64,000 nt of DNA, taken from contig NZ_AP024655.1 in the NCBI RefSeq assembly GCF_019977355.1, positions 62,001-126,000 of the forward strand, in the 5' to 3' direction. Below are positions 8,320-17,483 of the stretch, in pieces. How positions within the stretch are numbered: position 1 is the stretch's first letter; every line of letters begins with the position of its first letter. The notes beneath the pieces are model-generated. The model made no database searches, was not told the DNA's origin, and was given only the letters and a program-made list of their open reading frames with translations. This DNA is from Arthrobacter sp. NicSoilB8 (lineage in GTDB: Bacteria > Actinomycetota > Actinomycetes > Actinomycetales > Micrococcaceae). Made by a program: the position numbers and the translations under genes.

Positions 8320-9798
8320 TTATCTCCTCAACTGTTCGCGCACGTGGGGAAAGGTGGGAGGGAACAGCTCCCTGGGCGCTCGGCGTTCACTGTCCCGCTC
8401 CGAATACGCTTCCCTCATCTGCTCGAAAAGCCGCTGGGCCTCCGCCGTCAGACCCGGGATATCAATTCCCGGGATCATGCCGTCCCGCATGACGAGGCGC
8501 CCCGCGACGACGGAATGAGTGGCCTGCCGTGCCGTTCCGTTGAGCAGGAGGGTTCGAATCGGATCGTCCAGGACCCCGTCCCTGATGTCGTCAAGGGAGA
8601 ACGCAACGAAGTCGGCCTGGGCCCCCGCTTCCAGCCTTCCCAGGTCCGGGCGGTCCAGGGCGCGGGCTCCGCCGAGGGTTGCCGCTTCAAAGTAGTGCTC
8701 CGCCGGGGCTGAGTCCTGCCTGTGGTCAAGAAGCTTGGCCAGGTGCACGCCCGTGTCCATGCCCCGGATGAGATCCGGCGGGAAGGAGTCCGTTCCGAGG
8801 CACAGATTGACGCCGGCCTCCCGGAAGGCCGCGAACGAGTCGAGGGCCATGCCGTATCTGAAGGATGTGAGCGGACAATGGACGATGGAGATGTTGGCCG
8901 CCGCCAAGGTCTGAAGATCGCCCAGGTCGGTTCCGTCCACGAGCGGATTGCGGTCCACGAAGATCCCGTGCGGGATGAGAAGACGCTCGGCCAGGAGCCC
9001 TGTCTGTTCCAGGAGCTCGAGGGGAGTCAGTCCGTGCCAGCGCTGCAGTAACTCCCGTTCCAAAGCTCCCTGAAGGCAGTGTAACCGCACCAGCGAATGC
9101 CGTTCCCGGGCGATTTTAGCCGTGGCGCGCAGAAGTTCAGCGGTAAGCGTTTCAATCCTGCACGGCAGCAAGACCCCGTTGACCAGGGGATCTGCCAGCT
9201 CGTCCGCGTAGTCCAGGAAACGAACGGCATCGGCAAGCCCGGCACGCCCCTCTTCCTCGTCGAATGCGACGTCGCGTTGCCCATCGGCCCTGAGAACATT
9301 TACCCCGGAACGGTAGGCCGGGCCCAGGTAGCCCCGCAGCCCGATCTGGCGGGACGTCTCGGCCATGCCGGCAAGCTCGTCAAAGCCCTCTGCCCAGGCG
9401 GAATGGATTTCCGATGCTATGGGCATGTAGGTAGTGACACCGTGCAAGGCCAGCTGCACCAAAGCGTATTTCCTGATGGTCTGGCGCTCCTCCGCGGTGA
9501 AGACGTCCGCGCGTCGGTTGCGGAAATAGTCCTCGGACCATTGCATGCCACTGGCCCGGTCCGCGGACGCCCACGAGTCGACTAGCAGGTGATCGATATC
9601 GGTGAGGGCGTCAAGATCGATCAGACCCGGCGTGATGAGGGACCGGCCAAGATCGAATGACTCGTCCGCCGGACCCTCGTAGTGCGCCCCGACGTACACA
9701 ATGCGGCTGTCCTCATAGACAACGTGGCCGTCGTGGATGAGCACGTGCTGACCGGCCTCGTGCCCGAGCACAAATTCAGCGCTGTATATGGTGCGCAA
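8320..9798 (-). CDS. Amidohydrolase-superfamily protein, chlorohydrolase/deaminase-like, first metal motif altered
   Basis: About 492 aa, resembling AtzB/TrzN/cytosine-deaminase-type hydrolases: N-terminal beta-sandwich strand (HVLIHDGHVVYEDSRIVYVG), then RLHCLQG, LLIPHGIFVD, SIVHCPLTSFRYG, LCLGTDSFPPDLI and a C-terminal GRLEAGAQADFVAF. The usual first metal motif PGxxNxHxH is replaced by PGLIDLDALTDIDH, so the HxH pair is absent. TTG 9798 is proposed as start because GGAGG lies five bases upstream; the frame stays open to 9909, but that stretch contains the operator at 9863-9878 and does not look like protein. It is divergent from the DUF3100 gene and belongs to the TTTGGTATACCAAA regulon. 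Substrate unknown. Confidence 0.8.
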   Translation of the reverse strand: MRTIYSAEFVLGHEAGQHVLIHDGHVVYEDSRIVYVGAHYEGPADESFDLGRSLITPGLIDLDALTDIDHLLVDSWASADRASGMQWSEDYFRNRRADVFTAEERQTIRKYALVQLALHGVTTYMPIASEIHSAWAEGFDELAGMAETSRQIGLRGYLGPAYRSGVNVLRADGQRDVAFDEEEGRAGLADAVRFLDYADELADPLVNGVLLPCRIETLTAELLRATAKIARERHSLVRLHCLQGALERELLQRWHGLTPLELLEQTGLLAERLLIPHGIFVDRNPLVDGTDLGDLQTLAAANISIVHCPLTSFRYGMALDSFAAFREAGVNLCLGTDSFPPDLIRGMDTGVHLAKLLDHRQDSAPAEHYFEAATLGGARALDRPDLGRLEAGAQADFVAFSLDDIRDGVLDDPIRTLLLNGTARQATHSVVAGRLVMRDGMIPGIDIPGLTAEAQRLFEQMREAYSERDSERRAPRELFPPTFPHVREQLRR

Positions 9799-9862
9799 AC
9801 CAACCTCCGATTCGATGATGGGACGGCCATCCAAGCGGGCGGCACAGATCAAACAATAGCGA

Positions 9863-9878
9863 TTTTGGTATACCGAAT
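9863..9878. promoter_or_regulatory. GntR-regulon operator, site 1
   Basis: TTTTGGTATACCGAAT is centred on the GGTATACC core. It lies 65 bp upstream of the TTG start of the amidohydrolase gene and directly abuts a possible minus-strand -10 (TAGATT, complement of 9878-9883). One of six related sites between 9.8 and 20.5 kb. Confidence 0.7.
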
Positions 9879-9947
9879 CTAGGGGCTTAGAAGAACTGGT
9901 GGAGTTCACCCTCTGCTCCGACCCTAAAACTGGGGGTTTGAAAGTGA

Positions 9948-9992
9948 TTTACATCTCGCCAGCCCTGCCCTATTCTATTTTGGTATACAAAC
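9948..9992 (+). promoter_or_regulatory. Sigma70-type promoter with overlapping operator (site 2) for the DUF3100 gene
   Basis: TTTACA (9948-9953), a 17-nt spacer and TATTCT (9971-9976) form a good sigma70-type promoter. It is followed directly by operator TTTTGGTATACAAAC (9978-9992) at the expected transcription start. The -35 region is part of GTGATTTACATC (9944-9955), which recurs at the ABC-operon promoter at 20.4 kb with the same spacing. Confidence 0.7.
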
Positions 9993-10077
9993 TGGTTTGT
10001 GAGCTAGACACCATACCCCCGACCCAGCAACCGCCTAGTACGGGTGGCAGGTCTTTCCCCAAAGGACAGTTACTCCC

Positions 10078-11451
10078 ATGGCTTCAGAAGCCCAGCTAGT
10101 CAATCCATCCCCCACTGCGGTCGCGGACCAGCAGATCACGCGCCGACACTGGTGGACGGTAGTTACCGTGTCAATGCTCGTCTCAGTGGTGGCCGTACTG
10201 ATTGGCACCTACAAGTTCCAATTGGGCCCGGCACCCGTGGTCCTCTTCCCCATCATCTGGGCCGTCGTCATCGGCGGAATCCTCGGAACCCAGCGCATCC
10301 GCCGAGTCTCCGGGGCCAGCCGGGCCGTTGCAACGCTGCTCCTAGAGATTGGGATCATCCTCTTCCTCGCCCGGCTCGGCACCCAGATCGGGCCGTCCCT
10401 GGCAAAAGTCACTGAGATCGGTCCCGCCATCCTTCTGCAGGAAGCAGGGCACATCTTCGGCACCGTCATACTCGCGCTGCCGATCGCCGTGGCGATGGGA
10501 CTGGGCCGGGTTGCGATCGGAGCCACCTGGTCAATCGATCGCGAGTCATTCCTCGCCTTCGCCATACAGCGCTTCGGGGTCCGTTCCGGAGAGTACAGGG
10601 GCGTCTTCTCTGTGTGGTTGCTCGGCAGCCTCTTTGGTGCTGTGTTCATCTCCCTGCTCGCCGGATTCCTCGGTGGACTGAATATCTTCGACCCCCGCGC
10701 TTTGGCCCTGGGGCTGGGACTCGGCTCAGCGTCGATGATGCTTGGGGGCGTCGGGGCGCTGTCCCTGCTTTACCCGGATCAGGCCGGCGAAATCATGGCG
10801 CTGGCCGCACTGTCCAACCTCGTCACGAACATCGTTGGCTTCTATGCGGGCGTCTTCCTGTCACTGCCTCTGTGCCGGCGGCTCTACGCGTTCTGGAGCC
10901 GTCTTTTCGGAAGGGACGACGACGGCCGGCCCACCCGCGGGGCACGGAGCAAACCGGCGGTGCCCGCCGCCGCGCGGCCTGCCGTCCCGGTGGCTGTGGA
11001 GGTGGATCCCACGCTCAAAGCGACGCCGCGAATCACCATTCTCGCCTTTGCCATCGCCGGAGCCTCGGCCCTTGTCATGAACGTCGTCGGGACAAAGAAC
11101 TTCTCGTGGAATGACGCGGCGGGCGTGATCGTTCTCCTGCTGCTGACGGGCCTGTCATTCCGCCTGGCCCGGTTGCTGCCGTCCGTCCCTTCAAGCGTGT
11201 GGGTACTGACCATCACAACGGTGCTCTCGGCACCGTTCCTGCCCACTGCAGGGCTCCTCGCGGCACTGACCGAACACTTGGACGTGATTCTCATAGGGCT
11301 GCCGGCGCTGACCCTGATCGGGCTCACCGTTGGGCGGGACATCAAGGCGCTGAAGTCCCTGAGCTGGAAGATCATCGTGGTTGCCCTCGTGACCTACAGT
11401 GCATCCTTCATTGCGGCGGCCGCACTGGGGCAGATGGCCCTCGGGAGGTAG
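10078..11451 (+). CDS. DUF3100-family multispanning membrane protein, putative transporter
   Basis: 457 aa with about ten hydrophobic segments separated near residue 295 by a hydrophilic, Ala/Pro-rich loop. The stretch LGLGLGSASMMLGGVGALSLLYP and the N-terminal WWTVVTVSMLVSVVAVLIG pattern fit DUF3100 membrane proteins, which are of unknown function. In the families I know they tend to sit next to amidohydrolase or amidase genes. Start ATG has AAAGGA upstream. The gene has its own promoter and operator and is divergent from the amidohydrolase. I infer that it imports or exports the compound handled by the regulon. Confidence 0.75.
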   Translation: MASEAQLVNPSPTAVADQQITRRHWWTVVTVSMLVSVVAVLIGTYKFQLGPAPVVLFPIIWAVVIGGILGTQRIRRVSGASRAVATLLLEIGIILFLARLGTQIGPSLAKVTEIGPAILLQEAGHIFGTVILALPIAVAMGLGRVAIGATWSIDRESFLAFAIQRFGVRSGEYRGVFSVWLLGSLFGAVFISLLAGFLGGLNIFDPRALALGLGLGSASMMLGGVGALSLLYPDQAGEIMALAALSNLVTNIVGFYAGVFLSLPLCRRLYAFWSRLFGRDDDGRPTRGARSKPAVPAAARPAVPVAVEVDPTLKATPRITILAFAIAGASALVMNVVGTKNFSWNDAAGVIVLLLLTGLSFRLARLLPSVPSSVWVLTITTVLSAPFLPTAGLLAALTEHLDVILIGLPALTLIGLTVGRDIKALKSLSWKIIVVALVTYSASFIAAAALGQMALGR

Positions 11452-11546
11452 GGAGCCGGCGTTGAACGCCGGAAATGACGGGACAGTGAGGCGAGAGGGG
11501 CGACGGCGGAAAATGCCGTCGCCCCTGTCTTCTGCCGCATCGACAG

Positions 11547-11560
11547 TTTGGTATTCCAAA
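11547..11560. promoter_or_regulatory. GntR-regulon operator, site 3
   Basis: TTTGGTATTCCAAA is a palindrome with one mismatched pair at the centre. It lies 83 bp upstream of site 4 (centre to centre) and 103 bp upstream of the MFS start, so it may be an auxiliary operator allowing looping. Confidence 0.7.
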
Positions 11561-11625
11561 GGCTCACTGTCACCATGCGATGGGGCCAATTTCCTTGCCC
11601 AGCCGTAGCTGGCGAGATCTCGCGC

Positions 11626-11643
11626 TATTCTTGGTATACCAAA
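11626..11643 (+). promoter_or_regulatory. -10 element with overlapping operator (site 4) for the CynX-type MFS gene
   Basis: TATTCT (11626-11631) overlaps the perfect 12-bp palindrome TTGGTATACCAA (11631-11642). The -10 hexamer is identical to that of the DUF3100 promoter, but no good -35 is seen 16-18 nt upstream. The regulator bound here would block RNA polymerase directly. Confidence 0.7.
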
Positions 11644-11662
11644 TAATTGTCAGGAGACGACC

Positions 11663-12976
11663 GTGGAAGAAATCCCCCAAGCGCCCTGGAATCGGCCCCG
11701 GACACCTGCGGCTTCAAAGATCGCATGGACCCTTATTGCCTTGAGCCTCGTTTCCATAAACCTTCGGCCTGCCATCACGACCGTCGCCGGGTCCATGGGC
11801 CAGCTGGACCGGGGGCTCGGGATAGATGCCCGGACGATTCCCCTCCTTGCGGCGCTTCCGGTGCTCGCCTTCGGGATTTCCGCCCCGTGCGGACCGTGGC
11901 TCGCCCGGCGTCTGGGTGCAGGGAGGACCGTCGCCCTGTCGATGCTGGTGCTGGCCGTGGCACTGACTGCCCGCGTGCTGCTGCCGGTCCTTCTGCTCCC
12001 CGGGACTTTCCTGGCCGGGACGGCCATCATGACGGCAAGTGTGCTGTTGCCCCAGATCGTCAAGGCCAACGGGGGCTCGGGCTGGTGGACGGGGCTGTGC
12101 AGCATGGGCTTCGGCCTCGGAGCGGCACTGGGAGCAGGGCTGATCCAGCCGCTGCAGTACGTATTGGGCGGGAGTCTGCAGGGTGCCTTGGCCGTGTGGG
12201 CTGTTCCTGCTGTGCTGGGGGCCGTACTGATCCTCAGGCATGGCGGCCGGCGGACAGAACCCGCGGCTCCGGGAACCTCCGTTCTCGCCGACCGCGCCGT
12301 CGTTGCCGGCAGAACGACTGCTGACGCCCAGGCGCGGTCCCGCGCCGCACGCGCACTGCCGCAGCAGGCAACTGCCTGGGCGGTGGCGGCATTCTTTGGT
12401 CTCCAGGCGATGCTGTATTTCGCCGTAACTTCATGGCTGACGGTCTTCCTCGTGTCGAAGGGCATCACCGCCGGCGACGCTGCGGCGCTCCTTGCCTGGT
12501 TCAGCGTGGCCGGCCTTCCCGCCAGCCTGCTGGCACCAGTGCTGGCCAGCCGGCCGGCGGTTCTCAAGATCATGGCGCCCGGATTGGGGGTGCTCGTGGC
12601 GGCCGCGTTGCTCGGGGTGCTGGCGGGCCCGGCCGAGCTGCAGTTCCTCCTGGTGGGTGTCTTGGGGATTGTCCAGAGCGCGGGATTCGGGCTGGCCGTT
12701 GCGCTAGTGGTGCTCCGATCGACGGGACCCCAAACCGCCGGGAAACTTTCGGCGATGAGCCAGGGCCTGGGCTTCGCCCTCGCCTCCTTGGGGCCCGTGG
12801 GAGCCGCACTGCTTCATGACGTGACCGGCGGCTGGGAGGCAGCGTTCTGGGCTTTGGCGGGAGTCGCCATGCTCCTGGCGCTGGCGGGGTACCTCGCGGT
12901 GAACGGGCCCGTGGTGTCCGTCGAAGAAGCAACCGTGCCTGCCGGGCAGGCCCGGCCGGCCGGCGTCGGAAGCTAA
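11663..12976 (+). CDS. MFS transporter, CynX/NimT family
   Basis: 437 aa with about twelve hydrophobic segments. The start of TM1, LIALSLVSINLRPAITTVA, and the TM4-TM5 pattern VLLPQIVKANGG...GWWTGLCSMGFGLGAALGA are hallmarks of the CynX/NimT branch, which includes cyanate and 2-nitroimidazole transporters. GTG 11663 has CAGGAGA six bases upstream. Sites 3 and 4 of the palindrome regulon precede it. It probably moves a small nitrogen compound or excretes a by-product of the two amidohydrolases; direction and substrate are unknown. Confidence 0.85.
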   Translation: MEEIPQAPWNRPRTPAASKIAWTLIALSLVSINLRPAITTVAGSMGQLDRGLGIDARTIPLLAALPVLAFGISAPCGPWLARRLGAGRTVALSMLVLAVALTARVLLPVLLLPGTFLAGTAIMTASVLLPQIVKANGGSGWWTGLCSMGFGLGAALGAGLIQPLQYVLGGSLQGALAVWAVPAVLGAVLILRHGGRRTEPAAPGTSVLADRAVVAGRTTADAQARSRAARALPQQATAWAVAAFFGLQAMLYFAVTSWLTVFLVSKGITAGDAAALLAWFSVAGLPASLLAPVLASRPAVLKIMAPGLGVLVAAALLGVLAGPAELQFLLVGVLGIVQSAGFGLAVALVVLRSTGPQTAGKLSAMSQGLGFALASLGPVGAALLHDVTGGWEAAFWALAGVAMLLALAGYLAVNGPVVSVEEATVPAGQARPAGVGS

Positions 12977-12994
12977 ATCAGAGAACAGGCAGAA

Positions 12995-13032
12995 AAAGCG
13001 GCAGGTCCCTCCACAGAGGGACCTGCCGCTTT
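12995..13032. terminator. Bidirectional rho-independent terminator
   Basis: A perfect 17-bp stem (12995-13011 with 13016-13032) around loop CACA, beginning with AAA and ending with TTT. It lies between the convergent MFS gene and the deaminase gene ending the ABC operon, and can serve both directions. Confidence 0.88.
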
Positions 13033-13042
13033 GTCGCAGGGG

Positions 13043-14284
13043 CTAAGGAAGTAGCTGCAACTGGTCCGCCACGACGCGTCCGCGGTGGATCACGGTGCGG
13101 TCGGTGCCTCGGTCCATGACCGCGGAGGCCACCGTTTCGCCGTCGACCAGCAGCAGCTCGGCGGGATCGCCGGCCTCGAGGCCCGGCCGGTGGGCTGTGC
13201 CCTTCAGCCGCGTGGCAGCCGGATCCAGCACGCTGGCGCCGCCCACGGTGGCGATCGCCAGGCAGTGCTCGATCAGCTCATCCCTGCGGAAACCGTGCGT
13301 GAAGGCGAGCTGCCAGGTACGGTCCAGCATGTCGGTGTTGCCGTAGGGGGACCAGTAGTCGCGCTGGCCGTCTTCGCCAAGACCGACGCGGACTCCGGCC
13401 TCGGCCAGCAGCGGGAGCGGGAGCTGGCCGGCTACTGCCGGAGCCACGGAGGCCATCGAAACGTCCAGCTCCGCGAACTCCTCGATCAGACGACGCGTCG
13501 TGGCCTCGGAGACACTTCCCAGCTGGTAGGCGTGGGACATGGTGACTTTGCCCTGCATTCCCAGGGCGCGGGTCCGCTCCAGCACCAGGTCCGTGCTGAA
13601 CACGCCGAGCTCACCGGGCTCGTGGAGGTGGATGTCGATGGGGACCTGGTACTTCTCGGCCAAGCCAAAAACGATATCCAAATGCCGTGCGGGGTCACGG
13701 TCCAGGCTGCACGGATCAATGCCACCCATGACATTTGCCCCGGCCCTGAGGGCCTCCTCCATGAGCGGCACGGTGCCGTCCTCGAGCAGGAGGCCTGCCT
13801 GCGGGAAGGCGATGATGTCGACGTCGGCCCGGTCCTTGAACTGTTCCTTGGCCGCCAGGACGGCTTCGAACCGTTCCAGCCGGCAGTCCACGTCGACCTG
13901 GGCGTAGGAGCGGACCCGTGTGGTGCCGCGCGCGATCATCCGGCCCAGGGTGTTGTTGACGCGTTCCTGCAGCGCGACCTCGGCGTTGCGCCAGTTCTGC
14001 CGGTCGTTCATCATCATGGTCCAGACGCCCGGACCGCCGGTGTGCTCGCGGAACGGCAGGCCGATGCGGGTCGAATCCAGGTGAACATGGACATCCGAGA
14101 AGGACGGGAGCAGCAGCCGGCCGCGGCCCTCCACGATTGTGGCTGCCTCGCCCGGGGTGCCGGACGACTCCGACGGCGTTCGAGCCGGGTTATGCGCTTC
14201 GACGCCGGCGATCGTGCCGTCCTTGAGCAGGACGTCGCTCAGCGCCTGTCCCCAGGGACGGACGGCGCGGATCAGGGTAGTCAA
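13043..14284 (-). CDS. Cytosine-deaminase-like amidohydrolase
   Basis: 413 aa, close to bacterial cytosine deaminase. The metal and catalytic motifs are intact: DVHVHLD near residue 65, IDIHLHEPGE (substrate His/Glu), VTMSHAYQLG, and GEDGQRDYWSPYGNTDML, corresponding to the Asp of the second metal site and the C-terminal substrate loop. Start: TTG 14284 with GGAG seven bases upstream. It is the last gene of the six-gene ABC operon, suggesting the imported compound is deaminated or hydrolysed by this enzyme. Substrate could be a pyrimidine, isoguanine-like purine, triazine-like ring or creatinine-like compound; the sequence does not decide. Confidence 0.82.
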   Translation of the reverse strand: MTTLIRAVRPWGQALSDVLLKDGTIAGVEAHNPARTPSESSGTPGEAATIVEGRGRLLLPSFSDVHVHLDSTRIGLPFREHTGGPGVWTMMMNDRQNWRNAEVALQERVNNTLGRMIARGTTRVRSYAQVDVDCRLERFEAVLAAKEQFKDRADVDIIAFPQAGLLLEDGTVPLMEEALRAGANVMGGIDPCSLDRDPARHLDIVFGLAEKYQVPIDIHLHEPGELGVFSTDLVLERTRALGMQGKVTMSHAYQLGSVSEATTRRLIEEFAELDVSMASVAPAVAGQLPLPLLAEAGVRVGLGEDGQRDYWSPYGNTDMLDRTWQLAFTHGFRRDELIEHCLAIATVGGASVLDPAATRLKGTAHRPGLEAGDPAELLLVDGETVASAVMDRGTDRTVIHRGRVVADQLQLLP

Positions 14285-14307
14285 TGTAATGCTCCTTTGT
14301 GTTGGGA

Positions 14308-15339
14308 CTATTGGACACCGGCGGGGGAGGCGGCTGCCAGACCCGCGTGGTGGCATGCCGGCGCGGCTGGGCCGGCCGGCGAGGGAATGTCGCTGATGCA
14401 GAGCTGCTGCCGGCTTTCGGGCAGCGTGCTGAACAGCGGGCAGCGGGTGCGGAATACACAACCGCTGGGTGGGTTGGCCGGTGACGGTAGATCTCCGCGG
14501 AGCCGGATCTTCACCTGTTGCCGGGCTGCGCGCGGATCGGGCAGCGGCACCGCGGACAGGAGCGCCTGCGTGTACGGGTGCCGGGGAAGGCGGAACAGTT
14601 CCTCCCGGGGGCCCTGTTCGGCAATCTTGCCGAGGTACATGACGGCCACGTGGTGGGAGATATGCCGGACGACGGAGAGATCGTGGGCGATGAAGATGTA
14701 CGCGACGCCGGTGTCGCGCTGGATCTCCTGCAGAAGGTTGACCACCTGCGCCTGGACGGAGACGTCCAGGGCGGACACCGGTTCGTCGCACACGATCACC
14801 GAGGGGCTCAACGAAATGGCGCGGGCGATTCCCACGCGCTGGCGCTGGCCGCCGGAGAACTCATGCGGAAAGCGGTTGTAGTGTTCGGGTTTGAGGCCGA
14901 CCTGTTCCATCAGTTCTTTGACGCGGGTTTTCAGTCCTGCGGGCGGATTGATTTTCTGCGCCACCATCGGTGCGGCGATCGCGGTGCCGACCGTCTGCCT
15001 CGGGTTCAGTGACGCGAACGGGTCCTGGAAGATCATCTGGACCTTGCGCCGGAAGTTGTACAGATCCTGACCGCGCAACTGGCTGATGTCGACGCCGTCG
15101 ACGACGATCCGCCCGCCGGTGGGGTCCAGCAGGCGGGCCACCATGCGGCCCGTCGTGGATTTTCCGCACCCGGACTCGCCCACAAGCCCGAGCGTCTGGC
15201 CTCGGTCGAGACTGAACGAGACGCCGTCGACGGCTTTGACGGTTTTGGCTGCGCGGCCGCCGCCGGACGAGAAGAGCCCGCCCTTGACGGGGAAATGCTT
15301 CTGAAGGTTCTCCACCTGGAGAATTGGCTGCCTGTCCAT
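14308..15339 (-). CDS. Peptide/nickel-type ABC transporter ATP-binding protein (DppF/OppF)
   Basis: 343 aa ATPase. Walker [10 protein letters not shown] (about residue 53), signature [14 protein letters not shown], Walker [13 protein letters not shown] and the C-terminal oligopeptide/dipeptide extension with a Cys-containing segment ([13 protein letters not shown]) are all present. It pairs with the DppD-type ATPase encoded nine bases upstream. The tail after the Cys segment ([13 protein letters not shown]) is not a family feature. Confidence 0.92.
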   Translation of the reverse strand: MDRQPILQVENLQKHFPVKGGLFSSGGGRAAKTVKAVDGVSFSLDRGQTLGLVGESGCGKSTTGRMVARLLDPTGGRIVVDGVDISQLRGQDLYNFRRKVQMIFQDPFASLNPRQTVGTAIAAPMVAQKINPPAGLKTRVKELMEQVGLKPEHYNRFPHEFSGGQRQRVGIARAISLSPSVIVCDEPVSALDVSVQAQVVNLLQEIQRDTGVAYIFIAHDLSVVRHISHHVAVMYLGKIAEQGPREELFRLPRHPYTQALLSAVPLPDPRAARQQVKIRLRGDLPSPANPPSGCVFRTRCPLFSTLPESRQQLCISDIPSPAGPAAPACHHAGLAAASPAGVQ

Positions 15340-15348
15340 GGCGGGGTC

Positions 15349-16425
15349 CTAACGCGAAGTCCGGATAGAGATGAGCTGGGGACTGCTGAGATGGCAGCGC
15401 TTGCCATGGCCGTCCTCCACCAGGAGCTCGGGGCGCTGCTCCCGGCAGACGCCGGCCCCGGCCAGCGCGGCGTAGTCGCACCGGGAGCTGAAGATGCACC
15501 CTGACGGCAGGTCCAGCAGCGACGGCGGCTGGCCCGGGATCGGGTTGAGCGGGCCGGAGGTTCCGGCGAGCGTCGGCATGGAATTGAGGAGGCCAAGGGT
15601 GTACGGATGCCGGGTGTCGTAGAAGATCTCGTCCACCGGTCCGGACTCGACGCATTGGCCGCCGTACATGACAAGGACGGAATCGCAGACCTCGGCCACG
15701 ACGCCCAGATCGTGGGTGATGAGGATCAGTGCAGAGTTGGTTTCCGCCTGGAGTTCGGCCATGAGGTCCAGGATCTGCGCCTGGACCGTCACGTCCAGGG
15801 CCGTGGTGGGCTCGTCCGCGATGAGCAGTTCCGGTTCGCAGATCAGGGCCATGGCGATCATGGCCCGCTGCCGCATGCCGCCGGAGAAATGGTGCGGGTA
15901 CTCGTCGTAGCGCTGCTCGGGGCTGGGAATCCCCACCCGGCCAAGCATGTTGATGGCCGCGGCCCGGGCCTGCTTCCTGCTCGCCTCGTGGTGGACGAGG
16001 TAGGCCTCAGCTATCTGGTGCCCGACCGTGTAAAACGGGTGCAGTGCCGACAGCGGGTCCTGGAAGATCATGCCGATGTTCCGCCCCCGCAGCTGGCGCA
16101 TCCCTGACTCGGACAGCGTGATGAGGTCCTTGCCCTGGAACAGGGCCTGGCCGGAGACCTGGGCCGAGGTGCCTTTCAGCAGGCCCATCAGTGCCTGGCT
16201 CGTCACCGATTTTCCGGATCCGGATTCGCCAACGATGCCAAGCGTCTGGCCGCGCTCAAGGGTGAAATCCATGCCGTTGACGGCCGAGACCAGGCCGTCG
16301 TCGGTGGGGAACCCGACTGACAGGTTCCGGACGTCCAGGAAGGCGACGGCCCCGCCATCGTCCGCGCCATGGGTTGGGGCGGAGGACGGCAATGCCGCCG
16401 GCGCGCCGGGGTAGGTCTGGGTCAT
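15349..16425 (-). CDS. Peptide/nickel-type ABC transporter ATP-binding protein (DppD/OppD)
   Basis: 358 aa. Walker [11 protein letters not shown]-loop [14 protein letters not shown], signature [15 protein letters not shown] and Walker [19 protein letters not shown] are followed by the Opp/Dpp C-terminal domain with conserved cysteines ([12 protein letters not shown]). An Ala-rich N-terminal extension of about 28 residues precedes the ATPase fold, so a slightly later start is possible. The ATG overlaps the stop of the upstream permease gene by four bases, a sign of coupled translation. Confidence 0.92.
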   Translation of the reverse strand: MTQTYPGAPAALPSSAPTHGADDGGAVAFLDVRNLSVGFPTDDGLVSAVNGMDFTLERGQTLGIVGESGSGKSVTSQALMGLLKGTSAQVSGQALFQGKDLITLSESGMRQLRGRNIGMIFQDPLSALHPFYTVGHQIAEAYLVHHEASRKQARAAAINMLGRVGIPSPEQRYDEYPHHFSGGMRQRAMIAMALICEPELLIADEPTTALDVTVQAQILDLMAELQAETNSALILITHDLGVVAEVCDSVLVMYGGQCVESGPVDEIFYDTRHPYTLGLLNSMPTLAGTSGPLNPIPGQPPSLLDLPSGCIFSSRCDYAALAGAGVCREQRPELLVEDGHGKRCHLSSPQLISIRTSR

Positions 16426-17423
16426 TGGAGCCTCACTCGGGGATCGATGGCGGCATAGGCGAGGTCGACGGCGACATTGGCGACGATCACGAAGAAGGCG
16501 GCCAGCATGGTGATGGCCATGGTGACAGGCAGGTCGCCGGAGATCGCGGCCCGGACGGCGGTGAAACCAAGCCCCGGCACGGAGAAGATCTGCTCGGTGA
16601 GGACGGCGCCGCCAAGCAGCAGCCCGATGTCCATGCCGAGCATGGTCACAATCGGGCTGATTCCGGCCCGGACTCCGTGCTTGAACGTCACGGTCCGCGG
16701 GGCCAGTCCTTTGGCCCGCGCCGTGCGGATGAAGTCCTCGCCGAACGTTTCAATCATGTTGGTGCGGGTGACCCGGATGTAGGAGGCGCTGAACAGCACT
16801 GCGAGGGCAATCCACGGCAGCACATAGTTCAGCACCCAGGCCCACGGCCCCAGGGAGCCGAACGGGCTGTTGATCTCATTGGTGGTGAACGGCAGGAGAT
16901 GGAGCTGATTGACGAATACCAGCAGCAGGAACAGGCCGGTGACCGGGATCGGCAGCGAGACGCCTATGGACGCGGCGCCGACGATGAATTTGTCGGTGGC
17001 ACTGCCTTTCCTGAGGGCTGCGAGCAGGCCGAGACCCACTCCCGAGACCGTCCAAAGGACCAGGGCGCCGACGGCCATCGAGAGCGTGTAGGGCAGGGAC
17101 CGGCTGATGATATCCGAGACGTTTTCATTCGTCTGGAACGATTTGCCGAGGCAGGGCCACTGGCAGACGGACTCAGCCCCAGGGGCGCCGATCATGCGCG
17201 GTGAGACCAGGCCGCGCATGTAATCGGCGTACTGGATGATGAACGGCTGGTCCATGCCGAGGGCGATACGTGCCTCGGCGACACGTTCCGGCGTGCATTC
17301 CTGGCCGCAGGCGGCCGAGGCCGGATCGGCCGGACCCAGCTGGAACAGCGTGAAGGTGATGAAGCTGACGGCTATGAGCAGCAGGACCAGGGAGCTTGTC
17401 CGGCGAAGTATGAATCTGATCAT
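16422..17423 (-). CDS. ABC transporter permease (DppB/OppB)
   Basis: 333 aa with six predicted membrane spans. The N-terminal LLLIAVSFITFTLFQLGPADPA segment is the standard DppB signature, and the EAA loop appears as TARAKGLAPRTVTFKHGVRAG. A loop with CGQEC and SVCQWPC cysteine pairs lies between TM1 and TM2. It is the third gene of the ABC operon, between the binding-protein and DppD genes. It forms the channel with the DppC-type permease. Confidence 0.92.
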   Translation of the reverse strand: MIRFILRRTSSLVLLLIAVSFITFTLFQLGPADPASAACGQECTPERVAEARIALGMDQPFIIQYADYMRGLVSPRMIGAPGAESVCQWPCLGKSFQTNENVSDIISRSLPYTLSMAVGALVLWTVSGVGLGLLAALRKGSATDKFIVGAASIGVSLPIPVTGLFLLLVFVNQLHLLPFTTNEINSPFGSLGPWAWVLNYVLPWIALAVLFSASYIRVTRTNMIETFGEDFIRTARAKGLAPRTVTFKHGVRAGISPIVTMLGMDIGLLLGGAVLTEQIFSVPGLGFTAVRAAISGDLPVTMAITMLAAFFVIVANVAVDLAYAAIDPRVRLQ

Positions 17424-17483
17424 TGTGGTTGCGGGCCGCCCGCCTGAATCCGGGCGGCCCGCGCCTCCTTCTGTGAGGACCGG

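Noticed and set aside
6993..8492. 499-codon plus-strand frame
   Set aside because: Runs inside the biotin carboxylase gene in another frame; Arg/Pro/Gly-rich composition typical of a high-GC shadow.
13085..14881. 598-codon plus-strand frame opposite the deaminase and DppF genes
   Set aside because: Antisense shadow; the minus strand carries complete conserved enzymes there.
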